Assembly: GCF_024139115.2 (NCBI RefSeq)
Contig: NC_085140.1
Span: 163,210,452-163,274,451 of the forward strand
Source: Armigeres subalbatus
Taxonomy: Eukaryota > Arthropoda > Insecta > Diptera > Culicidae
Length of the DNA stretch: 64,000 bases
Reading direction: 5' to 3'
Position numbers and translations under genes: made by a program
Shown: positions 31,759 to 42,740 of the stretch, in pieces
How the letters are laid out: every line of letters starts with the position of its first letter
Numbering within the stretch: the stretch's first letter is position 1
Notes under the pieces: model-generated
The model's input: only the letters and a program-made list of their open reading frames with translations
Database searches by the model: none
Told to the model about the DNA's origin: nothing

Positions 31759-34700
31759 TTAAATTTTGATGTCAGAAGCACAAAGAAAACTATAAATGGC
31801 CTGCATATAGACAACATCACGATCTCCCAAAACACCTCGAACTTCCCTGAAGGGTTGTTTACCTCGGGCCACAAGGGTATCCAATAATTGCTCTCTGGAG
31901 GCGTCATTTTCCGAGCAGGACCAAACTACGTGATCGATGTCATCATAACCGGCTCCGCACCTACATAAGTTGCTATCGACAAGGTTTATTCTGTACAGAT
32001 GTGCGTTTAGTGAATAGTGATTAGACATAAGTCTCGACATCACGCGAATGAAGCCTCGACTTAAGTCCTCACCTCTGAACCACGCTCGCCCAGAAACTTT
32101 TGGAACTATGGAAAATAGCCACCGTCCAAGTTCGTTGTGTGTCCAATTCCTTTGCCAACTTTGAAGAGTACTCTGACGGACTAATGGGAAAAACTCGTTG
32201 CTCGAGAATTGTCTATCATAAACCTCACCTTCCTGTGCGCCCACCTTTGCCAGCGAGTCTGCCTTCTCATTGCCGTAGATTGAGCAGTGAGATGGGACCC
32301 AAACAAAGGTAATCTTGAATGATCTTTCGATTCCAAACACGCATCTGCTCTCTTATGTTTGAAAGAAAGTAAGATGCGTGCTTAACAGGTTTCATCGACC
32401 GGAGTGCCTCGATAGAACTAAGACTATCCGAGAAGATGAAATAATGGTCTACGGGCTGATTGGAAATTATCCCCAAAGCGAAGTTAATTGCTGCCAGCTC
32501 AGCAACATAAACCGAACACGGTTCCTGAAGTTTTTGGAAGGTGGTTGAAGTTACATTGAAAACACCGAAGCCAGTGGATCCGTTGATGCGAGAACCATCA
32601 GTGAAATATCTGTTGTTGCAATTGACATGTTCATATTTTTCAGAAAAAGTGAGGGAATAGATATTTGTCGAAGATGATCTGGTATTCCTTGAATAGCGTA
32701 TTTCATGGACAGATCGTATTCAATTGAGGAACTGTCGTTGGTGAAGTGAACTCGAGGTGGATTATAACACGGAAGACAAAGATCTGAAGAAATGTAGTTG
32801 AGATAGACTCTAAGGAATCTTGAACGACAAGTTAGTTCAAGCATATTATCGAAGTTATCTAGAACAAGTGTGTTACTTGTTCCACATTTGATGAGTATTC
32901 TAAGTGAGAGCTCCCAGTAACGGTGCTTTAAAGGAGTGACTCCAGCAAGCACCTCCAGGCTCATGTTATGCGTTGAATGCATGCAGCCAAGGGCAATACG
33001 CAAACAACGATACTGAACACGTTCCAATTTGATCAGGTGGCAATCAGCTGCTGAGAGGAAGCAGAAAGAGCCATACTCTAAAACAGAGAGAATAGTCGTT
33101 CTATAGAGTTTGATGAGGTCTTCCGGGTGAGCACCCCACCATGTTCCGGAGATAGAACGTAGAAAATGGATCCTTTTCCGGCATTTTGTATCAAATACTC
33201 AATGTGGAGTTGCCAGGTACATTTTGAATCAAACACGACCCCAAGGTATTTAGAATATAAAGATTGGTTGTTTGCATCATTCAACAGCGCGAGTTTCAGT
33301 TGAGCAGGATACCGCTTCTTAGTAAACACAACCAACTGAGATTTTGCGGTGAAAACTCGATCCCTAAATGTCTGGCCCAAACAGTCAGATTATCCAGGGT
33401 ACTTTGCAATGGTCCTTGCAAGACAGCTGCACATGGACCTCTTAGAGAGACCACGGCATCATCTGCAAGTTGTCTGAGCGTGCATTGTCCTTCCAAACAA
33501 TTGTCAATATCTTTAACATAGAAATTATAAAGCAAGGGACTTAAACATGATCCTTGGGGAAGGCCCATGTAGCTATTTCTGGAAGTTGTCAGAGTGCCGA
33601 GTGTGAAGTTCATTTGTTTTTCTGACAACAAATTGTACAAGAAATTATTCAAAATAACGGGTAATCCACTACTGTGCAGATTGCCTGACAGTACTTCTAT
33701 GGAAACTGAATCAAAAGCGCCCTTAATGTCCAAGAATACTGAAGCCAATTGCTCCTTGTGCGCAAAGGCCAGTTGTATATCTGAAGAAAGCAACGCTAGA
33801 CAATCGTTTGTTCCTTTCCTTTTCTAAATCCAAACTGAGTATTTGAAAGCAATGCATTTTCTTCGACCCAATGGTCGACTCTTGAAAGGATCATTTTCTC
33901 CAATAATTTTCTCATGCATGATAGCATGGCAATCGGTCAGTATGAATTGTGATTAGACGCTGGTTTTCCAGGCTTTTGAATAGCTATTACTTTCACCTGT
34001 CGCCATTCAGGTGGCACAATGTTGTACTCCATGAAACAGTTGTACAGGTCAAGTAATCGTCTTGTTGTGATATCTGGGGGAATTTTAAGAAGATTGAATT
34101 TGATGTTATCGCATCCCGGAGCAGAGTTATTCGATGAAAGAAGAGACATAGAAAGTTCCAGCATTGAGAATGGTCCACCCAAAGAACCGGGATCAGTGAC
34201 TGATTCTCGAAATAGCGGTTCTGCTGGTACGGAATCTGGACAGACCTTTTTTGCGAAGTTGAATATCCATCGATTGGAGTATTCTTCACTCTCGTTGGTG
34301 GAAGTGCGGTTCCGCATGTTGCGGGCCGTTTTCCAAAGTGTTGTCATTGAGGTTTCTCGTGATAGTCCCTCGACAAAACGTCGCCAGTAGCTACGTTTTT
34401 TTGCCTTGAGAAGATTTTTGAGCTTTCTTTTGAGCCTCAAATACTCTTCAAAAAGCTCGGACCTTCCGTGTTTACGGAAGGCCTTGAAGGCATCAGATTT
34501 CTCAGAATACAACTTAGTACATTCATCATCCCATCCAGGAGTGGCTGGTCTTCTTATGACAGATGTACTTGGAACGCGTCGTTTCTGAGCTTCTAGTGCG
34601 CTTTTTTGAATCAACTCAGTAAGGAATCGATATTCATCCAAAGGTGGAAGAGTATCAGTTGATTCTATACCAATTTTCACCGCCGATGCAAATTTTGGCC

Positions 34701-35444
34701 AGTCAATGTTTTCGTGAGGTCGAAAGGAACATTAACTGGCTCAGATTGTTGATAGCTACTTTTAATTGTGGTAACTATCGGCATATGATCACTACCATGG
34801 GGATCTTGAATTACCTTCCACGTGCAATCTAATGATAGTGAATTTGAACATAAAGACAGATCAATACGGCTTTGTTGACCATTTGGTCCTATTCGAGTTA
34901 CTTCACCAGTGTTCAAAATATTCAAATTGAAATCGTCACACAAATCATAGAAAATAGGCGCTCTATAATCGTCATACGTTTCGCCCCATCCAATACCATG
35001 TGCGTTCATATCACCCAATATCAATACTGGAGATGATACTGCGCTCCAAAAATGTCGACGATTAATAGAGGCATTTGGAGGAATGTACACTGAAGCTATG
35101 CAAAGATCTTTATTCTTCACATTTACTTGGCATGCGACGATTTCTAAGCCGGGAACAGTCGGAATGGGAATTCTGTAGAAGGAGTAGCATTTTTTGATCC
35201 CCAAAAGAACGCCACCATAATGATCATCCCGATCATGGCGAATAATGTTAAAATCGTGGAAGTTGATTTCATCTTCAGAAGAAAGCCATGTTTCACAGAG
35301 TGCAAATATATCGCAATCGGAATTGCGAATCAAAAACTTGAACACGTCTAATTTATTTTTCAGACTGTGACAGTTCCACTGCAGCACAGTGATTGTATCT
35401 TCGGTGTTGGCCGTATTATCCATCGAAAGATACAATTTCTGCAA
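31759..35444 (-). pseudogene. I-type ORF2 (EN-RT-RNase H), decayed
   Basis: The endonuclease frame (35444-34677) has LQWNCHSLKNKL, ALCETWLSS, GDMNAHGIGWGE, SRIDLSLCSNSL and the GSDHMPIV catalytic motif. The next frame (34680-33937) holds the linker and the RT entry EWRQVKVIAIQKPGKP, ending at NHNSY then TGA where the usual NSYRPI motif needs Arg. RT proper (33793-33296) has FLDIKGAFDSV, LPQGSCLSPLLYN and the active site LADDAVV. Further shifted frames (33380-33078, 33027-32551) cover the thumb. RNase H is split: FSDSLSSIEAL at 32476-32267, then VPSHCSIYGNEKADSLA and a CRCG...HVVWSC zinc-like tail at 32340-31759. At least four frame breaks make it inactive, although the catalytic RT residues persist. 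Confidence 0.82.
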
Positions 35445-35503
35445 GAAGGGGCCATGAAACAGTCAATTGCTTCAGATAACTTTCAACTGTTGGGATAAAG
35501 AGG

Positions 35504-36795
35504 TCAATGATTGGCCTCAATGAATTCGGAATATTGAACAAGTTCAAAAACACGGTCCACAAGGTCCTTAAAGGAGATCAATCCTCGCTTGGACGGAATA
35601 CTTTTTCTAGAAGTGCGAATTTGTTTTTTTCTTTCGTTGATTCTCCTAGCCGGATGTTTCTTCGAAACATCGGATTTAGGCAATGGCGGGAATGTCTTAC
35701 TGCAACTAGGATCAAAAGAAGCAGTAGGGACAGATTGCTTCGGGATTTTAAATAAACCCCCATTACCTTCTGATTTTGGCAAGCTTTTATGGATGACTTT
35801 TGTTCTCTTACGGCGCGATCCCGGGGAAGACGGTTGCTTCCTCTTTTCGGGCACGTGTACCTCCGCAGAATCATCCATATCGGCTGCGTCAGAGTCCAAT
35901 TCGTCAATTGATATGGAATCATAATAATCACTTACACGAACGGTGGCTGAAATAGCAGTCGATGCTGTGGCTGTGGCGGATGTGTCTTGCGACCTAACCA
36001 TTTCCGCATACGACTGCTTGGAGCGCTGTACCAACGAGCGCTTCACTTTTTGGGTGCGCTTTTTGTACACCGGGCATTCTTGCAAACCATGGGGAGGGTT
36101 CAAACCGCAATAAGCACATTTTGTTGCTTGTTGCTGGCAGAACTCCTCCCGATGTCTTTCTGAGCATTTGCCACAACGTGGTTTGTTGTCACAAAACTCG
36201 GCAGTGTGACCAAGTTGTTTGCAGTTGGTACAATTAAATACCCTTGGCACAAAAGACGCACCGGAAACAACATATTTTCTATATCGACATACTTTGGAAG
36301 CATCGAACCGGCGAATGTCACCCGAAGCGAGCCTGACTTGGAATAAACCTTTTTGCCATCTACCGTGGCTGCTGAATGCAATTCCTTGCAGTCCAGAATA
36401 TCCACGGTAGATTTCAGGGCGTTCTTTAGGCGACCTTTCCCTGCAAGCACATCCTTGCAAGTCAAGCTCGCTGCGTTGATTACGCCTTCTATCTCGACCT
36501 CCCGCGAGGGCACATAAACTAAATATTCAACATTGTACGCCCTGTCGCCAGCAATTTCATTCGCCACCTGGTATGTAGGTGCGGTGATGCGTAGTTTGTT
36601 CCTGTTGATTTGGCTGAATTCAAGCTTCGTAAAACGACGCGTCAAATCTCGTTTTATGCCAAGAAAATCTAGGCTCTTCACTTTCTGCCGAAAGTAAACA
36701 ACCCAAGGCCCAGGCGAAGCCGCATGGTACAATCGTGTGCGCCCTGCATCTTTTGGAGGCCCATTGCCTTCCACAGTCTCTGTCTCCATTCTCAC
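35504..36795 (-). pseudogene. I-type ORF1 (gag-like, CCHC knuckles)
   Basis: ORF1 proteins of this type bind element RNA and act as chaperones in the ribonucleoprotein particle. The first frame (36795-36100) begins MRMETETVEGNGPP and has an RRM-like region with VVYFRQKV and RRFTKLEFSQINRNKLRI. One frameshift near 36260 moves to the second frame (36460-35504), which holds three knuckle-like motifs: CTNCKQLGHTAEFC, CGKCSERHREEFC and CAYCGLNPPHGLQEC. An acidic stretch (DELDSDAADMDD) and a basic KR-rich tail follow, ending at a TAA 60 bp before the ORF2 region. The start chosen is the first ATG after the 5' UTR. Confidence 0.82.
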
Positions 36796-37150
36796 CCCGC
36801 AAGGTGGAAGGGTGATTTTGCTTATGTTACTACTAACTTAAGACTAATAGCTAATCAGAAAAAAAAACTTAAAAAAAAATAATTTTATTTATTCTATCAG
36901 TCCCACTCCGAATCAAGCAGATGGGAGAACAATAAAAACGTTTCTACTTATCTGCCCCTGCTGTTGTAGGTAGCAGCAGTAACAATAGCCTGCTTCACTG
37001 GCGTCGCCAGAAGCAGCTACTTCACTCGCCGACAGCGATCGCCTTGGATCCGTAGGTAGGCACCACACAATAGACTCGCACTACCGAACACAATCCGCGA
37101 TGAGACACAGCACACACGTCTGGCTCGTTCGAACTATCGGCACGGAATGA

Positions 37151-37542
37151 TACAAAACGCTCATGTAAGATCGGTAGTCCTCTAAGGATATGAAACTTGG
37201 ACCATGTTCGAGGAGGACTTGCATGCACTCGGAGTATTCGAGAGACGGATGCTTAGGGCCATCTTTGGCGGTGTGCAAGAAGACGGTGTGGGGCGGCAAA
37301 GAATGAACCACGAGCTCGCCCAGCTCTACGGCGAACCCAGTATCCAGAAGGTAGCTTAAGCCGGATACTATGCAGGAAATGTTGCAAGAATGCCAGACAG
37401 CAACTCTGCAAAGATGGTGTTCGCTTACGATCCGGCAGGTACGAAACGGCGTGCAGCACAGCGAGCGAGGTGGGCAGACTACGACTTGGCTAGCGTGGGG
37501 TGCATTCGAGGATGGAGACATGCGGCCTCGAACCGTGTATCG
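37151..37542 (+). pseudogene. RTE remnant, right of the I-element insertion
   Basis: It encodes a decayed RTE C-terminal region very close to 55940-56340: MFEEDLHALGVFERRMLRAI, FGGVQEDGVGRQRMNHELAQ, a stop in QKVA-AG, then NVARMPDSNSAKMVF and a RRAAQRARWADYDLASV segment. It breaks off into a TCT microsatellite before the normal stop. Together with 31346-31380 it is a 5'-truncated copy later split by the I-type element. Confidence 0.85.
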
Positions 37543-37602
37543 TCTTCTTCTTCTTCTTCTTCTTCTTCTTCTTCTTCTTCTTCTTCTTCTTCTTCTTCTT
37601 CT
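37543..37602. repeat. (TCT)20 microsatellite
   Basis: Twenty uninterrupted TCT triplets follow directly on the RTE remnant. They produce runs of Ser, Phe or Leu in the three plus-strand frames, none of which is a gene. Confidence 0.97.
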
Positions 37603-40029
37603 ACAAGAGCTCTACAACTACATTCCAACAACTTAGTATTCTATTAGCATTTCCTCAGTTATTGATTGAATCCCGGATCCTAGAGCATGATTCTTTTCTG
37701 AGAGTCCGTGTACAATCCGGGAAATTCTTTTTATTCTCAAAAGCGCTCAAGAATATCTTGAGTTTCTTTGAGATTTCCAATTATTGCATAAAAAATTGTA
37801 ATTTTTATGCAAAATGATTTGGAAAATATTTGTACCACCCACGACTCGAAACAAAGAGGCGCCACCCATCATCACCTATTATAGGGATAATTTGTACAAA
37901 TAGTTATTGTTTGTTGCTATTCGTACAAATTTGTATTCTGGCCAAATTCATAATATGAAACTTCTAAGTAGGTTCAAGCAATCTGTAACGACTAGTTAGG
38001 ATGGTATCGCTGTAAGCATTTTGATTCGCTCCAAAAGAGACCGATTCGCTTACTGAAACGATTGACGTCTCAATCAGTGCCATCCAGCTGTTAACTCCAG
38101 CACCATAACAGCTCCGTTGTTTCAGAGCACAATGTCCCAAACTTTCGGTTTCACTTGAACCTTCCGTGCGACGACGTGCAATGGAGCGCGCTGCATCATC
38201 TCCATCTCAATCAATTATCGGCTGGATAACAAACGAGTGGCATGTCATGTACGGGCAAGCAATTGCACCGAGATACGATCTCATCAGCCATCACCGCGAA
38301 GGATCGAAGTGGACACACCTGAACCAACTCCCCGACCGGGGGAGCAACCCCGAGAGATATACAACGGCTACAACGAACGCCACCATCATCTGGGCAGACT
38401 GTCGCCTACGTGTCCGCTGCCTTAAACGCAACACACAGCGACGACCATGCTCTCTAAACCCCCGACTGGCTCATTTACATGCGAAGCTATTTAAATACAT
38501 GAATAATTGCATTATATGTAGCGAACTCAGGAGAAGGCATATAAAAATGAAACACAGAACCCGACATCTGAGCAGCACTATGGAAATCTAAGTGGTAAGA
38601 AAAAGTGACTGTTTTCCATGATTCTTATTTGTATTAGTATTTGTAGTTCCTAGTATTACTAGTAATTATTGGAAGTGATCCATAACATGGATGATATTTA
38701 GGCTTTTTTTGTTAAAAAGCAGCTCAATCACTGTGGATTAAGACTTTAAGAGTCAATATGAAAGGTGCATTAGAGAAAGAGCGTCAAGATCAATAATTCA
38801 AGGAGATACGCCCTATAATAAGTTCTATTGATTTTCATTAGTTCCTCTTATTTGTATTCAATTTTACTTTTATCCTTGTTTTTAAGAAAATATTTTCAGA
38901 GGGGGTCTCTCGGAAAAACCGAGTTTTTTTTTATTTCTTTATTTGTGTGAATTATGACGAACTGAGTTTCGACAATTAAAGGTAGTAAGTATCATGTAGT
39001 ACGGATATCAAAAGTACTGTGCAAATAGATAGAATAAGGACTGTTCAAGTAATGATTCCGCACCTGAAATTCTTAAGCAGTATGGTGTTAAATTTCGTAA
39101 CGTTTATAACTCCTGCTATGTAAAGCAAATCAGTCAATTTTTCCTTGCGCAAAAAAAATCCTTCCCATTATTCCGCAAAGAAAAGTGACTACAGTAATTT
39201 AAGCAAATTTTCCTTGACCCATAATATGAGTAGCTTTGAGAAGACTTTCGTAACTTTGCTAACTTCAGTTGCGAGGCGGCAGTGTCCTAGTGGGTGGTTA
39301 TAGTCCCATCTAAGAAAGAAGTTTGCATCAGACTAAAAACGGCAGCTTTGATAGCTACCAAAAAAAGTAGTGGATTTGCACTAAATTTGTAAGATTGTTG
39401 ACTGTGGAAATATATTTCCCCTCCTACTTACATGACAGTTTCCCACTGTGCACTGGTGGTGTTTCTCCCAGGCTGTTTGACTGACTGCAGCCAGGCAGTG
39501 GTCATCCATCTTTATCGACATGTTTTGTATGCATTAGCCAGCAAGCGATGGATATACTCATATGCAAAAAAAATCTCGCGCTTCATTCGAGTTTTAGAGT
39601 TTTATAAATATCCCGTGCAGCGTTACTTTGAGGCAAAACGCGCTCAGTTGGCCCAGCTACTGTGCACACCGTCCATGGAGGGCCATAACGCTGCTGGGAC
39701 CCCATGTTGGGAATTGGGAGCAGGAAATGCTACTGCTGTGGTGTTGGCTCTGTGTAGCCTGTGCTATCCGATATGTTTAATGATAATAATAATAATCAAC
39801 GTGACGGTGAAAAGAGAGATTGCACCGACGTTGGTATAATTTGCGAATTAACATTTAATTTACAAATACTTCCAGTGTTACGCTGAAAAATTATTTTTAT
39901 CCGACGGCTATGTACGTTTAATTCCACTTACTTTGCACTTGTCCCAGCCCGGATTGCTGTTAGGCTTTAAATCTCGTGAAGGTCGTCACGAATGTTGCTG
40001 TGGTATTTCTTAGTTTTTAGTTATCACGT
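37603..40029. other. Non-coding stretch
   Basis: No recognisable gene. The longest frames, 38166-38591 (141 aa) and 39432-39839 (135 aa), have no motif I know and no supporting signals. Confidence 0.45.
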
Positions 40030-40190
40030 CATATTTTATTAGTCAAGAAAGAAGCAAGAAAAAGGGAGGATGAAAAAAGAAGAAAGAAGTAAGAAAGAGT
40101 AAAGAAAAAGAAAGAACTGACTTTTCACTTCTTATTCGGCCTAATGGCCATTCGGCCTAATGACCTTCGATATAATGGACTGATACCATA
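40030..40190. repeat. Purine-rich tract and ATTCGGCCTAATG repeat
   Basis: A GAAAGAAG-type purine tract (about 40044-40112) is followed by two copies of ATTCGGCCTAATGRCC (about 40134-40165). The CGGCC words recall the minisatellite at 48398-49005, but the unit differs. Confidence 0.6.
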
Positions 40191-41009
40191 ACCAAGGGTG
40201 CCCGAGAATAGATCAAGTGGCATGAAGTAGAAGAAGCAGAAAGATGTGCAGCATTCGGCAATTTCGTATATAGCTTTGTGAATTGATTTTGAAAATAAAT
40301 TGTATTGCGAGAAAAGTCATAAAAACCTTGTTGTTTTTAATAGGAGATCATTGTGAAATTAAGCTGTTGAACAAGTATTTGCCGTTTTCCCTGGCCTGTA
40401 ACAAAGAGCGCAGATCGTCGAGCAGATGCGCTTCAGTAAATCTTCACGTCACTTATAGGATAAGAGCACAGATCACATACGAATGTGACTGTCCCCAAAT
40501 AAACAAATTTGTGTCCCTAATAGGTAGCCGTAAGGAAAGTTCGCTTTTTAAAGTTTTCCATGTCGCTCATAATGTTCAAGACGAAACAGATGACAGCCGA
40601 AGTGAATTCTGGGGACAATCCATGGGGATATCCCATTTCCCGATGTCACAACTACATCGCAAGTAGCGCGCATCTATGCCATAGCCGTGCGATGGCGCCA
40701 TAGTCATAGTGCCATAGCGCGATACTCACGTATGGTCAAGATAATTAAACTTTTAATGGGGCATAACTGAAATGTGTAAATAAACATAAATTCGCCCTTC
40801 TATTTATCGTCACTTAGTTTTTATGGAAATCGACTCAGGTTTTCGGAGGACACTCTAAGCTTTGGACTGAATCGATTAAGCGTGGTGATGCAGTGTCGAT
40901 TTTTGAAATCACCCTACTAATAATCTTTGCTGTAATAAATGCGACACCAATACTACTACAGTAAATGAATGTTTTGAATTTCCAATACTTTTAAAGTATT
41001 TTCACCTTA
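40191..41009. other. Non-coding stretch
   Basis: The frame at 40283-40666 (127 aa) has no recognisable domain. A GCCATAG word is repeated several times at about 40675-40720. Nothing else is identifiable. Confidence 0.4.
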
Positions 41010-42085
41010 AATACTTCTGAACCACTTGACCGAATTCATCCAAATTTGGTACACACATTCTCCCTCCTAAGGAGAAGATAACAGAGCAACAGAGGGGGTT
41101 TTATGGACATTGGGAAAAGGGAGAGGATATGAAGAATGGGGTTCTTATTAGAAAACGAGCAATTCAGTGTAGCTCCCAACCCCCAGAACCGATTTCAACC
41201 AAATTTAGTACAAATATTATCTATTAAAAGGCGTCGAATTTATACTGCCCATGATTTAATAGTTGAAATATCAATCATTCAAAATTACAGTGAATTTATC
41301 TTATTACGCCTTTACTAGGGTTATTCAATCACTGCAACATCGATACATTGCATATTCCAAACCTCACTTAGGTGTTTACGATTTTCAATGTTTTAAATTT
41401 GTGATGTTTATCCTTTATTCATTCGAAATACATGCAAGAGTGCAATGATTGTTAAAACAACTACGAAATCATGGGCAGTATAGTCACTAGGGAAACTGGG
41501 GAGGGTGTAGGGGCGGGATGTTGTTTGAAAAAGTAACAATTTAGCGTATCCCTGGACCGATTCCAATCAAACTTGGTACACAATTTCTCTCTCCTCCGGT
41601 ATTTTAGATGGAACGGTAGGGTCATTATAAATGGAAAGGGGAACGGTATGAGGAGAGAGGTACTATTTTGGAAACGAGCAATTCATTATAACTTTCATCT
41701 CCCAGGAAAGATTTCCACCAAATTTTGAATTTACATTTTCTACACTGAGGAGTCGATTGTAAAGAGGGGATGGGAGGGTCACTCTCACTGGAATATCGGA
41801 AAGGGTGTGGGGGAGTTGTATTGTTCACAAAAAATCGGTATGACTTCTGGACTCCTTGGCCGATTCCAATCAAGCTGGGAGCATGTATTCTCTGTCCTAA
41901 GGAGATCCTAAGAATTATGATTATGGTGGACGGTCCATTGAAAGAAAAGGAGGGTTTTGGACGAGATATACTGTTTAGAAAACAAACCACTGAGTGTTGC
42001 CTCTATACTACTGAACCGATTTCAACCAATTTCGAGACACTTGTTATCTGTACTAAGGAGACGATTAGGAGTGTGGTGAGCTGGA
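41010..42085 (+). mobile_element. Helitron-type internal repeats, diverged fragment
   Basis: Units carry GAACCGATTTCAACCAAATT or variants at about 41180, 41560, 41710, 41860 and 42010. This is the complement of the CCAAATTTGGTTGAAATCGG marker in 29606-30790, so the fragment lies in the opposite orientation. G-rich and A-rich linkers between units also match. I see no convincing TC or CTAG end, so this is a fragment. The small frames inside are repeat-derived. Confidence 0.65.
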
Positions 42086-42280
42086 AGGACTAGTGCACTA
42101 TGCATGTCTGTCTGAATAGATTATTTCCATGATTCTATCTGACGCGTGCTTTTGACGCGTGACACTTCTTCTTCTTTTTCTTCTTCAATGGCTCTAAATT
42201 CAAACTGGAACTTGGCCTGCTTTTTTTTGTATTTTAGACCCTTTAAAGTATTATTCGGGTCTTCAAATGTATTACAAAGT

Positions 42281-42697
42281 TTACATGTCATTTTTTAAAA
42301 ATTTGTCACTGAATCTTATTTGAACACTTGGGATTGTCGTCTCATGGTATCGATGATTCTCGCCGTCTTCAGGTCTTCGGGTCTTCGAGGTCTCTTCAGC
42401 TACGTTGCGTTGGCTACACCTGTTGAATCGTGCTGTTTTTAGCGCCTCTTTTCTGCAGAAGTTCCACGCGATTTTGAGGAGTTTCAAGGCCAATAGTATC
42501 AGGACCGCTATCATGATTACCGTCAGCTTCCATTCATGTTGGGAGTGGTATTCCGTATGAACCTCCTGGTTCTCGATGACGGTGACCTGTTGGACACCAA
42601 TTTGTTTGACATCCTGGCTCTGGTCTTTCGTTTCGGTGTTTCCCATGGTGTAGTTGTTTGTAGGTCTACTTGATTGGACTGTGCCACGGCGAGGCAC
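42281..42697 (-). CDS. Unassigned ORF with one membrane segment
   Basis: A 138-residue frame that I do not recognise. It opens MPRRGTVQSSRPTNNYT; a second Met begins MGNTETKDQSQDV, and Met-Gly-Asn is the kind of N-terminus that can be myristoylated. A hydrophilic region (VTVIENQEVHTEYHSQHEWK) is followed by a strongly hydrophobic segment, LTVIMIAVLILLALKLLKIA, at about residues 57-77. A basic, Cys-containing tail with RFNRC and RRPEDGENHR comes last. It lies 44 bp downstream of the I-clade element on the same strand. It could encode a small single-pass membrane protein of another mobile element, or be open by chance. No promoter or neighbouring partner supports it. Confidence 0.3.
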   Translation of the reverse strand: MPRRGTVQSSRPTNNYTMGNTETKDQSQDVKQIGVQQVTVIENQEVHTEYHSQHEWKLTVIMIAVLILLALKLLKIAWNFCRKEALKTARFNRCSQRNVAEETSKTRRPEDGENHRYHETTIPSVQIRFSDKFLKNDM

Positions 42698-42740
42698 CTC
42701 CCATAATTTTATATCACTTTTTGTGCACCATACAATGTTT

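Larger units (their letters stand above)
31381..37150 (-). mobile_element. I-superfamily retrotransposon, 5.8 kb, 14-bp TSD
   Basis: A complete-looking non-LTR element on the minus strand. The 5' UTR starts TCATTCCGTGCCGATAG (from about 37150) and is about 355 bp. ORF1 spans 36795-35504, ORF2 spans 35444-31759, and a ~375-bp 3' UTR ends in a short A run at 31381. Exact 14-bp direct repeats TACAAAACGCTCAT flank it (31367-31380 and 37151-37164). The flanks join to rebuild an RTE remnant. ORF1 with CCHC knuckles plus ORF2 with EN, RT and RNase H fits the I superfamily (I or Loner group); I cannot place it more finely. Confidence 0.85.

Noticed and set aside
37370..37817. Ser-, Phe- or Leu-run ORFs over the TCT tract
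   Set aside because: They are the three frames of a (TCT)20 microsatellite fused to RTE remnants.
38166..39839. ORFs of 141 and 135 codons as host genes
   Set aside because: No domain, repeat or signal is recognisable, and there is no splice or promoter support; their lengths are within chance for this much sequence.
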